This document shows positions 41,645-49,624 of a stretch of 64,000 nt of DNA, piece by piece (position 1 is the first letter of the stretch; every line of letters begins with the position of its first letter). Below the pieces are notes generated by a model. It did not search any database. It saw only the letters and a list, made by a program, of their open reading frames with translations, and had not been told where the DNA came from. Origin of the DNA: CAZYQW01 sp964649825 (GTDB taxonomy: Bacteria > Planctomycetota > B15-G4 > JADJEK01); assembly GCA_964649825.1 (NCBI GenBank), contig CAZYQW010000077.1:86736-150735 (forward strand), written 5' to 3'. The translations under genes and the position numbers were made by a program.

Positions 41645-42603
41645 CACCCATCCTCCCCCAGGACATCGGGGAATCGACGCCCCAGAGCGCGCGCGGCCTC
41701 GCCGCCGCGACGTGGGTGCCGAAGGAGGTCGAGATACGTCTGCACGACGTCCGCCACGGGCCAGTCGTTTTCGACCTCGACGACTCCGCGCCAGAAGCTG
41801 TGCGGGAACCGCGGACGAAGCAGCTCGACCATTCGGGGACCGCTCCGCTCGGGGTCGATCTCGAGCCGCCGGGCGACTTCGGCCGGGTCTCCCTCGACGT
41901 AGATCGACAAGGGAGCGTTCGCGACTTGGTCGGAGCCATGCGCCTGGGCGGCAGAGTGAACTCCGAGTGCGACCCGATGCGCTTTGTTCGGTCCTGTCAG
42001 CGACGCGGGGCAGCGAACGAGCCACTCCCGAAAGGCCTCCTCGCTCACCGCGCCGCTCACGGGAGCGTCGAGCTGATCCACCATCCGGAGGCTCCAACTC
42101 TCGAGCAGATCCCGTCGTCGGATCAGGTGGATCCCGGCCGCGTCCCGGACCATGAAGCCCAGCCGCTCGTAGGTTCGGAGGAAGCGGTGCACGTGCGGAA
42201 CCGACACCGCGGCCGCGCGAGAGACCCACTGGACATCGGTTTCGTCGACCCTTCGTCTTGCCGTGAACTCCGACGACCTCGCACCGACATGCGCCGAAAG
42301 GAGCAACGCCTTCAAGCACGCGAGGAAGCGATCCGAGAAACCTCCCTGGAGCGTCGCACGTCGTGGGGACCGCGCTCTCCGTTTGCTCGCGCGCGGCGGC
42401 AGACCACCGGGTCCGACGGTCCCGCCGAGCCGGTGCTCGCCGTCGGTGACCAACCACACCGTCCCCGGCTCGGATCGTCGCCCGAAATCAGCGAGAGCCC
42501 GCTCGGTGGCAATGGACAGAGCGGGCGCCCGGATGACGACGCATGGTACGCGTTCCTCGATCGCAACATGCTCCAAGTCAAGGGTCCCGACGAACACGTC
42601 CAT
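41644..42603 (-). CDS. AbiEi-like winged-helix protein (putative antitoxin/regulator)
   Basis: 319 residues, intact. The centre (~75-165) holds a winged helix: GGFSDRFLACLKALLLSAHV, then VQWVSRAAAVSVPHVHRFLRTYERLGFMVR, with the IHLIRRRDLLESW wing. The C-terminal part (LSIYVEGDPAEVARRLEI...VADVVQTYLDLLRHPRRGGEAA) resembles the C-terminal domain of AbiEi type IV antitoxins, including the conserved 'YLDLLRHPRRG' element. It may bind its own promoter and counteract the nucleotidyltransferase next door. The TGATG overlap with that gene implies coupled translation. No Shine-Dalgarno is evident before its ATG at 42603. Confidence 0.65.
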   Translation of the reverse strand: MDVFVGTLDLEHVAIEERVPCVVIRAPALSIATERALADFGRRSEPGTVWLVTDGEHRLGGTVGPGGLPPRASKRRARSPRRATLQGGFSDRFLACLKALLLSAHVGARSSEFTARRRVDETDVQWVSRAAAVSVPHVHRFLRTYERLGFMVRDAAGIHLIRRRDLLESWSLRMVDQLDAPVSGAVSEEAFREWLVRCPASLTGPNKAHRVALGVHSAAQAHGSDQVANAPLSIYVEGDPAEVARRLEIDPERSGPRMVELLRPRFPHSFWRGVVEVENDWPVADVVQTYLDLLRHPRRGGEAARALGRRFPDVLGEDG

Positions 42604-42804
42604 AACAAACTAGGACAGCAGGACTTCCGTGGCGGGCCCGGCTCTGGTTCCCGCTCTTCCTCGCCTGCTCGCGCGCGATCCAGCCCGGCGGGCACCCGCG
42701 CGGCGACGCCGCCGCGCCGGGAGCGGTGCTCGATCGCTGCGCGGCGGATGCCGAACGCGGACACCCCGTGACATCCAGGCCTGCGCGCGCGGGCCCTCTC
42801 GCGG

Positions 42805-44208
42805 TCACGGGAAGAACAGCACGTCGTACGTGTTCGTGTTCGAGTGGCCGTTGTTGACGTTGACGTCGAGGTAGCTGTTCGTCGGGTCGACCGGCCAGCT
42901 CCAGAACCAGAGCTGCGCGCCGACGAGGATCCCGAGCGGCGGGATCGGCAGCACGAAGCCGCCGCTCAGACCGGACGCGTTCGAGCCGGATGTGCCCGCT
43001 GCCACGGGGAACCACGGGAGGTTCATCGCTCCTTGCGCGGTCGAGACGTTCGTCGACGCGATCCAGATCGCGCTCGCCAGGAGCGCGTTCGTGCAGGAGT
43101 CGATCACCCCCACCGACCGCGGCATCTCCGGGATCGCCGTGCTCAGCACGGGGCCGCCCGGGCCGCCGCCGAGGGCCTGGAACGTCGCGCTCCGGTCGGA
43201 GCAGGTCGGCCCGGCCAGGTCGAGCCCGCCGCAGTTCGCGGTCGCGAGTCGCGGGCTGCCGCTCGCGCTCGCTTCATCGTAGACCGCGAACCCGAGGAAC
43301 TCGGACCCGAGAGTCCCGCCCGTGATCGAGATCGTACGGCTTCCCGAACCCTGGTCGAACCCCGGGTTGAAACCCCAGAACGCGTCGTGTGCATTCAACG
43401 AGCTCGGCCCGGCGCCGGCCGAGCGGATCACGGTCGTCAGCGTCGCATCGAGCGTCCCGAGCCCGATCGACCACTCGAAGGCGGGCACGAACGTGAACGA
43501 GAGCCCGGACGAGCCCGAGTAGAGGAACGAGTGGCTCGAGCAGAGGTTGCGCTCGTCGAGCGAGCCCGTCCAGTACTGCATCGTGCCCGCGCCGAACGCG
43601 TTCGGGTCGTCCTGGATCCAGAGCACCAGGCTCTCACCCTGGGGCACCGCGATCGGCTGGCCCAAGATGCCGACCAGGTCGATCCGAAGCTGCAGGATGA
43701 TCGAGCTGACGGCTGGGTTCACGATCGATAGGCCCGCGATCCCCGTGAGCAGGTTTACCGCCGGCACCGGGCCCCCGTTGCCCGTCAACGGTCCGGCGAC
43801 GAACTGTCCGAACCCGCTCACGGAGAAGAGGCCGAAGTTCACGGCGCCCGCCGACGTCAGGAACCGGCAGGTGCCGGTGGAGCTCGACAGGGCGATGGTC
43901 GGGAACGCGATCACACTGCCCGACGACCCGGTGACCGAGAGGTGGAGCGCGCAGAGCCGCGTCGCGTACGTCCCGTACGTGAGCGTGTTCGCCGGGTCCA
44001 GGTCGAGCGTCGGAGCGTGGAGCATGCTGCTCGGGAAGCAGCGCCAGACGCCGACGAGGTTGCCGGCGGGCGGCGTCTTCCCGAAGAAGTAGTCGATGCC
44101 GTTGATGAGGTGGAGATAGTTGCTCCCGTTCCCACCCTCCGCGCGCGAACCGAGGATGGACGCGCTCGCGGCGGCGAGAGCGATGGCGAGGATCCGGGTC
44201 TGGCGCAT
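42805..44208 (-). CDS. Secreted protein of unknown function
   Basis: 467 residues, ATG at 44208 with GGAGG six bases upstream. Signal peptide MRQTRILAIALAAASASILGSRA. The mature protein is Ser/Gly/Thr-rich with many predicted short beta strands and about ten Cys in pairs (TRLCALHLS, GTCRFLTS, NLCSSHS, DSCTNALL). No known domain. The C-terminus (GFVLPIPPLGILVGAQLWFWSWPVDP) shares the look of the other secreted proteins' terminal module, at lower similarity. The in-frame extension upstream belongs to the decayed gene described next. Probably extracellular. Confidence 0.75.
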   Translation of the reverse strand: MRQTRILAIALAAASASILGSRAEGGNGSNYLHLINGIDYFFGKTPPAGNLVGVWRCFPSSMLHAPTLDLDPANTLTYGTYATRLCALHLSVTGSSGSVIAFPTIALSSSTGTCRFLTSAGAVNFGLFSVSGFGQFVAGPLTGNGGPVPAVNLLTGIAGLSIVNPAVSSIILQLRIDLVGILGQPIAVPQGESLVLWIQDDPNAFGAGTMQYWTGSLDERNLCSSHSFLYSGSSGLSFTFVPAFEWSIGLGTLDATLTTVIRSAGAGPSSLNAHDAFWGFNPGFDQGSGSRTISITGGTLGSEFLGFAVYDEASASGSPRLATANCGGLDLAGPTCSDRSATFQALGGGPGGPVLSTAIPEMPRSVGVIDSCTNALLASAIWIASTNVSTAQGAMNLPWFPVAAGTSGSNASGLSGGFVLPIPPLGILVGAQLWFWSWPVDPTNSYLDVNVNNGHSNTNTYDVLFFP

Positions 44209-44405
44209 GGTCTGCCTCCGGCATTTGGATGACACTCGTTCTCCCCGTACGGATCCCCGCCGCGCCGCGGTCACGAAATCCGACGCGACGCGGCGGGGCG
44301 AGGCTGCGCCGATCGACCGCACCTTTGCCTGCGGCTCCTCGGGCGGCCGCGGGTGGGCGCGAGAGAGTGCGGCTCGGCGGCCGGGGCCGATCGCCGCGAC
44401 CGCGC

Positions 44406-44904
44406 GCCTATGGAGCCGCGCCGAGATCCCGGTCCAGGCCGGCGGCATCCAGGATCTTGACGAACGTGTACTTGCGGCCGTGGCGCGCGCGGATCTCCGC
44501 CACGTGCTCCACGAAGCTCGCCCGTGCGCGCCCGTCCGATGCCAGCTCCCTGAGATCCAACAGGAGGCGCACCGCGTCCTGGTATGCGCGGGGACGTGTC
44601 GTCCGGCCGGCTCCACGCTCGCACCGTCGCTGAGGTACAGCCGCGCGTCATCCGGGCTCACGACATCGCCGGGCAGGCGCATGCCGAGCCGGCGATGCCG
44701 CCAGCTGGATACGTACACGTAGACGTCGAAGTAGCGGGCCAACAGCCAGGTCGGGTCGGCCTTCAGACTTCCGAAGTGGTACGCGTTGGAGAAGTGCGTC
44801 GGCGTGATCATCGCCCGGGTCGAGATGGCCCGGAGCTCGCGTATTTCGTCGGAGGTCAGCACCCGATCGACGGCGAGGAATTCGTGGTACTGGTACTCGC
44901 TCAT
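44406..44904 (-). pseudogene. Decayed, internally deleted planctomycetal gene (SWIM-associated hypothetical family)
   Basis: The N-terminus, MSEYQYHEFLAVDRVLTSDEIRELRAISTRAMITPTHFSN..., and the C-terminus, YQDAVRLLLDLRELASDGRARASF...KYTFVKILDAAG, are both typical ends of a hypothetical family that accompanies SWIM zinc-finger proteins. They lie in different frames and are joined after 44590, where the first frame becomes nonsense. Intact members have a long middle part of several hundred residues that is absent here. So the gene suffered a deletion and a frame change. Confidence 0.7.
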
Positions 44905-45621
44905 GACGTTGGAGACATCCGTTCGACGGGTGGGGTAGCGCTCGGTACGCGTCACACCCGACCCAACCCAAGGTTGGAAAGCGACACTGGCCCACGCGTC
45001 GTGCGACCGGCCGGGTCTCGCGAGGCCGTCTCACCATAGCAAGACGACGCGCGTCACCGAGAATCACCGGACCGCCGGGGGCGCGCAGCAGGCATCGGAG
45101 TGGCGGTGATCACGAGGATGCGCGGCAATCTGATCAGCTCGGGGCGTGCCGGCCCTGGATCTGGATCGGCGACCTCCGCGCCCTGTTCGTCCTCGACGGC
45201 CTCGAGGTCCTCCAGTCGGATCAGGACGTCGACCGCGGTCGCCTCATGGACATGGGGATGCTTCGGGTTCCTGCGAGGAATCGCGACGGGCGGGAACGGC
45301 TTCTGCGTCGTCACCACCCGCGAGAAAATCGTCGACCTCGACGGGATTCGTGGTGTCTACACGATCGACGTCGATCAGGTCTCGACGGGGAGGATGGCGA
45401 TGCGCGGGTTCGGACGGCCGCTCGTGAGCGCGCCGTTGATCACCTCGTTCACGGTGCCGTCCCCGCCGGCGCGCCCGCGCCTCGAATCCACACGTCCCCA
45501 CGTCCACGAGTCGGAACCTCCTCGACGGACGCGGACACGTTCGAGAATCCGGGCCTCGTGTCTATGCGTCGCGAGGCTCGGTTGTTCTGATGAGCCACGA
45601 TCCGTCGATCCGGAGGGACCG
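44905..45621. other. 717-bp gene-poor stretch before the kinase gene
   Basis: Apart from the diacylglycerol-kinase remnant listed separately, no intact gene is supported here. Frames on both strands are open but compositionally shadow-like. Together with the neighbouring broken gene it looks like decayed accessory DNA. Confidence 0.5.
45378..45470 (-). pseudogene. Remnant of a diacylglycerol-kinase-type (DAGK_cat) gene
   Basis: The minus strand reads GGDGTVNEVINGAL, then a short linker and RIAILPVE. This is the ATP-binding hallmark of the DAGK catalytic domain, normally followed by GTANDFA, which is missing. Upstream and downstream the frame is unrelated, so only ~30 codons survive. Intact lipid kinases of this family are ~300 residues and phosphorylate diacylglycerol or related lipids at the membrane. 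Confidence 0.55.
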
Positions 45622-48609
45622 ATGAACTGCCCGGCGTTCACGACCCTGGAGCGCTACGCGCGCGACGCGCTGGAGGACGGACCGGGCGCAGACCTCGGGC
45701 GCCACGTCGGCGGCTGCGAATCGTGCGCCGCGTTGCTCGACGACATCCGCGCGAACGAGCGCGCGCTGGCCGAGCTCAACCAGTGGGTGCCGGCATCGGC
45801 GCAGCCGGAGCGCATTGGACCGTTCCGCGTGATCGGCGAGGTCGGCCGCGGCGGCATGGGCGTGGTGCTGCGCGCCGAGCAGGACCAACCGCGTCGGAGC
45901 GTGGCGCTGAAGCTGGTGCGTCCGGCGCGCGTCACGCGGGAGACGCTGCGCCGGTTCCGCATCGAGGTCGAGGCGCTCGGCCGTCTCGATCACCCGAACA
46001 TCGCGCGGATCTTCTCGGCTGGCGTCGCCGAGGTCCGAGGAGAGCGGCAGCCGTACTTCGCGATGGAGCTCGTGCACGGCCGCCGGCTCGACGTGCTGAT
46101 CGCCGCTGCGCCGCCGCCGCGTCCCGAGCGGCTGCGGATCTTCCTCGAGCTCTGCGACGGCATCGCGTACGCGCACCGCGCCGGCGTGCTGCACCGCGAC
46201 CTGAAACCGTCCAACGTCCTCGTGGACGAGTGCGGACACCCGCGGATCATCGACTTCGGGCTCGCGCAGATGAACGAGCTCGAGGGCGCCTCGACCGCGC
46301 ACACGGAGTCGGGACGCCTGATGGGAACCCTTCCGTTCATGGCACCCGAGCTCGCGACCGCAGGCGTGCGCGCGGCGGACGCGCGCGCCGACGTGTACGG
46401 GCTCGGCGCGATCCTCTACGTGCTGCTGTGCGGCCGCACGCCGCTGCAGCTCGAGGGGCTGCCGCTCGTGCGCGCGATCCGTGCGATCGAGGAGACGTGG
46501 CCCGCGCCGCCCTCGTCGGTCGACGAGAGCGTGCCGCGCCCGCTGGACTGGATCGTGCGCCGCGCGCTCGAGAAGGACCCGCGCCGCCGCTACGGCACCG
46601 TCGACGCGCTCGCCGACGACGTCCGTCGCTTCCTCGACGACGAGCCGCTGGTCGCCGGACCGACGACGCTGCGCTATCGGCTGGGCCTACTCGCGCGGCG
46701 GCATCGCGTCGCGACGGCGCTGCTCGTCAGCGTCGTGCTCGGGTTGACGGTCGCCGTGGCCGGGCTCGGATACGGGCTCGAGCGCGAGCGGGACGCGCTG
46801 GCGCTCGCGAAGGAGGAGGCGGAAGCGCGCGAGTGGTTGGGCGAGCAGCTCACCGAGCTCGTGAGCTACGCGGATCCCGCGGTGTCGCGTGGCAAGGACG
46901 TGTCGCTGAGGGATGCCCTCGACGGACTCCGAGCCGAGATCATCGCCCGCTCCGACGCTCCGGTCGTCCGCGCCAGCCTATTGATCCAGCTCGGCACGAA
47001 TCTGAGGAGGATCGGGCGCATCTCCGACGCGGAGCGGGCGCTCTCGACGGCGCAGCGTCTCCTCGTCGAGCACGGCACGAAGGACGAAGACGTGTTGGAC
47101 GATGTTCGGGTCGAGCTCGCGCAACTGGATCTGGACACGGGCCGGTCCGGGCAGGCGCGGAAGCTCCTCGAGCAGGTGGGGTCCGGCTTCGAGCGGCGGC
47201 TAGGGCCGGACCACCCGCGCGCACAGCGCGTTCGGTACCTCGTCGCTCGCTGCTGCCTCGAGGACGGCCAGTACGAGAAGGCGGAGCGGCTGCTCGGGAA
47301 GGAGCTGCCACCCATCACGACGGCGGCGGGCGGCGACGAGGACTCGGCCGCGTGGTTCGCGGCCTACGCGACCATGCGTTTCAGGCGCGGCGACGTCGAC
47401 GGCGCGACCCGCGCGCTCGATCGGACGAACCGCTTCGTCGAGGAGCACCCGTTCCATCCCAACGCCCTCGGGGCTCTTGGCCTTCGCGGTCACATCGCGC
47501 TCTACTCCGGGGACTTCGGCGCGGCCGGGCGCGCGCTCTGCCGCGCGGCCGACGGGATGAACCGCATCTTCGAGCCGACGCACCCGGCGCGCATCGAGCT
47601 GCTGGGCGCGATGGTGAAGTACGAAGTCCTGCGCGGCGAGCGCGCACGCGCCGACGCCAACCTCGCGGAGCTGAACGCGCTGCTGCCGCTCGTCGCCTCG
47701 TCGCGGATGAGCTCGAGGTTCCGTTCCGAGCTCGCGAGGATCTTCCTGAGCGCCGGCGATCTCGACGTCGCGTCGGAGCTCGGTCCGACGTTCGACGAGG
47801 CAAGCCGCACGACCGGCCCGATCCTGTGGGAATACGCGGGCGAGATGGGAAACGCGTGCCGCGACCGCGGCGACCTGGAGGCCGCGGAGCGGTGGCTCCG
47901 TTTCTCGTACGAGCGCGCGCGGCGCTATCACCCTCCGTCGGATCCCGTCGTGCTCTCGGTGATGTCGAACCTCGTCGGATTGCTCGACGCGCGGTCGAAG
48001 ATCGACGACGCGATCGCGATCACCGATCCGTACCTGAAGGACGTCGAGGGCGAGGGGCTCTGCGACGCGCAGTGGGAGGCGGTGATGTGGCGCACCCAGT
48101 TCGCGCGGAAGAGCCACGACGACGCCGCCGCGGCGAGGCTCGTCGATCGCGCGATCGAGATCGCGCTCCCGCTCGGGAGGATCGATGACCCCCGCTACGC
48201 CGACCTCCTGCACAACCAGGCGCTGTATCTCTCGCTCGCGGGAGAATCGCGCAAAGCGGAGCCCCTGCTCGAGCGACTGGTCGAGTCGCGGATCGAGGCC
48301 CCGGGTCCGGAGTCCGAGAAGTTCCTCAGCGCGCTCAACGGCCTCGCCCGGTGCTACGCGGCGAGGGGCCGGGTCGCGGACGCCGAGGCCTGCTTCCGCG
48401 AGCTCGTGTACTCCAGCGAGACCGCGCTCGGCCGCGATCATCGAGACGTGGCGTACTACCACGTGCGGTATGCCGACTTCCTCGCCGATCTCCAGCGGTA
48501 CGACGAGGCAGAACCACAGGCGCGGCGCGCGCTCGAATCGGCCGTCAACGAAGACGACCGCGGCCTCGCGCGGGAGATCCTCGCGAAGATCGCGAGAAGG
48601 GACGACTGA
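45622..48609 (+). CDS. Zinc-finger Ser/Thr kinase with transmembrane helix and TPR tail
   Basis: 995 residues, ATG at 45622 with GGAGG six bases upstream. The N-terminus is an anti-sigma-like zinc finger (HVGGCESC, H28, C32, C35), as in the ZAS motif. Kinase domain ~66-330: GRGGMGVVLRAE, Lys in VALKLV, HRDLKPSN loop (191-198), DFG in IIDFGLAQM, then GTLPFMAPE; all catalytic residues are present. A transmembrane helix (ATALLVSVVLGLTVAVAGLG) precedes ~600 residues of TPR-like repeats. The ECF sigma-factor gene lies 21 bases downstream, so the zinc finger may hold that sigma factor, with release by phosphorylation or signal. This is inference from domain and order. Confidence 0.92.
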   Translation: MNCPAFTTLERYARDALEDGPGADLGRHVGGCESCAALLDDIRANERALAELNQWVPASAQPERIGPFRVIGEVGRGGMGVVLRAEQDQPRRSVALKLVRPARVTRETLRRFRIEVEALGRLDHPNIARIFSAGVAEVRGERQPYFAMELVHGRRLDVLIAAAPPPRPERLRIFLELCDGIAYAHRAGVLHRDLKPSNVLVDECGHPRIIDFGLAQMNELEGASTAHTESGRLMGTLPFMAPELATAGVRAADARADVYGLGAILYVLLCGRTPLQLEGLPLVRAIRAIEETWPAPPSSVDESVPRPLDWIVRRALEKDPRRRYGTVDALADDVRRFLDDEPLVAGPTTLRYRLGLLARRHRVATALLVSVVLGLTVAVAGLGYGLERERDALALAKEEAEAREWLGEQLTELVSYADPAVSRGKDVSLRDALDGLRAEIIARSDAPVVRASLLIQLGTNLRRIGRISDAERALSTAQRLLVEHGTKDEDVLDDVRVELAQLDLDTGRSGQARKLLEQVGSGFERRLGPDHPRAQRVRYLVARCCLEDGQYEKAERLLGKELPPITTAAGGDEDSAAWFAAYATMRFRRGDVDGATRALDRTNRFVEEHPFHPNALGALGLRGHIALYSGDFGAAGRALCRAADGMNRIFEPTHPARIELLGAMVKYEVLRGERARADANLAELNALLPLVASSRMSSRFRSELARIFLSAGDLDVASELGPTFDEASRTTGPILWEYAGEMGNACRDRGDLEAAERWLRFSYERARRYHPPSDPVVLSVMSNLVGLLDARSKIDDAIAITDPYLKDVEGEGLCDAQWEAVMWRTQFARKSHDDAAAARLVDRAIEIALPLGRIDDPRYADLLHNQALYLSLAGESRKAEPLLERLVESRIEAPGPESEKFLSALNGLARCYAARGRVADAEACFRELVYSSETALGRDHRDVAYYHVRYADFLADLQRYDEAEPQARRALESAVNEDDRGLAREILAKIARRDD

Positions 48610-48630
48610 CATGGTTCGACCGAGGCCCTG

Positions 48631-49251
48631 ATGAAAAACCTTTCGCGACCGGACTGGACGACCACGAGCACGACGCTCCTCGACGCGCTGCGGCACGAGG
48701 AGGACGGCGGCGCGTGGCGGCTGCTCGACGACCGCATGCGACCGATCCTGCTCTCGTGCTGCCGCCGGCGCGGGCTCGGGCCGGAGGACTCGGCTGACGT
48801 CGCGCAGGAGGCGTTCGTCACGTTCCTCCGCGCGTATCGCGCCGGGCAGTACGACCCCGAGCGCGGCCGCCTCCGCGGCTTCATCGTCGGCATCTTGAAC
48901 CACCGCATCCTCGACCACCGGCGCAAGCTCGAGGAGTCCGAGGACGTGCGGGGCGGATCGGCGATCGAGCGTGAGCCCGAGCAGACGGCCGAGCTCGAGC
49001 GGATGTGGACCGAGGAGTGCCGCGCCCACATCCTCGGAGTCGCGGTCGAACGGCTCCGGTCGCAGACCGGCCTGTCGGAGAAGAAGATCCGCGCCTTCGA
49101 GGAGGTCGGGCGGCGGAGCCGGAGCGCGGAGGAGGTCGCGGCGGAGCTCGGCATGACGCCCGACGAGGTCCACCACGCGAAGTTCGACTGTCTGAAGCGC
49201 GTCCGCGGGCTCGTGCGGGACCTCGATGCGCTCTACGAGCCGCTGCTCTGA
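48631..49251 (+). CDS. ECF-type RNA polymerase sigma factor
   Basis: 206 residues. Region 2 is PILLSCCRRRGLGPEDSADVAQEAFVTFLRAYRAGQYDP with the RLRGFIVGILNHRILDHRRK helix. Region 4 is poorer but present (RSAEEVAAELGMTPDEVHHAKFDCLKRVRGLVRDL), a helix-turn-helix. It follows the zinc-finger kinase by 21 bases, in an order opposite to that of the sigma/kinase pair at 23.3 kb. The start at MKNLSRPDW is preceded by GAGGC. It probably directs a regulon in response to a cell-envelope signal relayed by the kinase. Confidence 0.9.
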   Translation: MKNLSRPDWTTTSTTLLDALRHEEDGGAWRLLDDRMRPILLSCCRRRGLGPEDSADVAQEAFVTFLRAYRAGQYDPERGRLRGFIVGILNHRILDHRRKLEESEDVRGGSAIEREPEQTAELERMWTEECRAHILGVAVERLRSQTGLSEKKIRAFEEVGRRSRSAEEVAAELGMTPDEVHHAKFDCLKRVRGLVRDLDALYEPLL

Positions 49252-49428
49252 GTCGAGCGGACGATCACCCGTCGGCGAGCCGAAGCTCGTCGAAGAGCGA
49301 CGAGTCCTTCGACCCGGTCATGGCGGAGATCCACTCGATCGCGCCGCGGCAGCCGCCGCCGTCGTTCGCGAGCCACGAGGAACCGAGGATCGCGCCGGTT
49401 CGGCTTGTCGGGGATGGTCGTCTCGACG

Positions 49429-49557
49429 CGGCGCCGGCGCGCGTGGTCGACGAGGATCTGTCGCATCGCCCGCGCGGCCGGAGCCAAGAGGTGGTTCCGG
49501 CAAGACCAATCGTCGTGCCCCCGCCCCGATGATCTCGAGGTACGCCTCGTCGACGAG
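49429..49557 (-). pseudogene. Remnant of an ECF sigma factor (region 2)
   Basis: On the minus strand LVDEAYLEIIG is followed, after a one-base frame change at a G-run, by WSCRNHLLAPAARAMRQILVDHARRRR. This is the diagnostic core of planctomycetal ECF factors (LVHEAYLRL...HFFAVAARAMRRILVDHARRRR). Only ~43 codons remain; the regions before and after do not read as sigma factor. It fills the 373-bp gap between the intact sigma gene and the DUF1501 gene, where nothing else is seen. Confidence 0.65.
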
Positions 49558-49624
49558 CCGACGGGACCTTCGGTAGGAGGACCTGCTACACTGCCTGCGT
49601 CGTCATGACTCGCTCGTCGGACCG

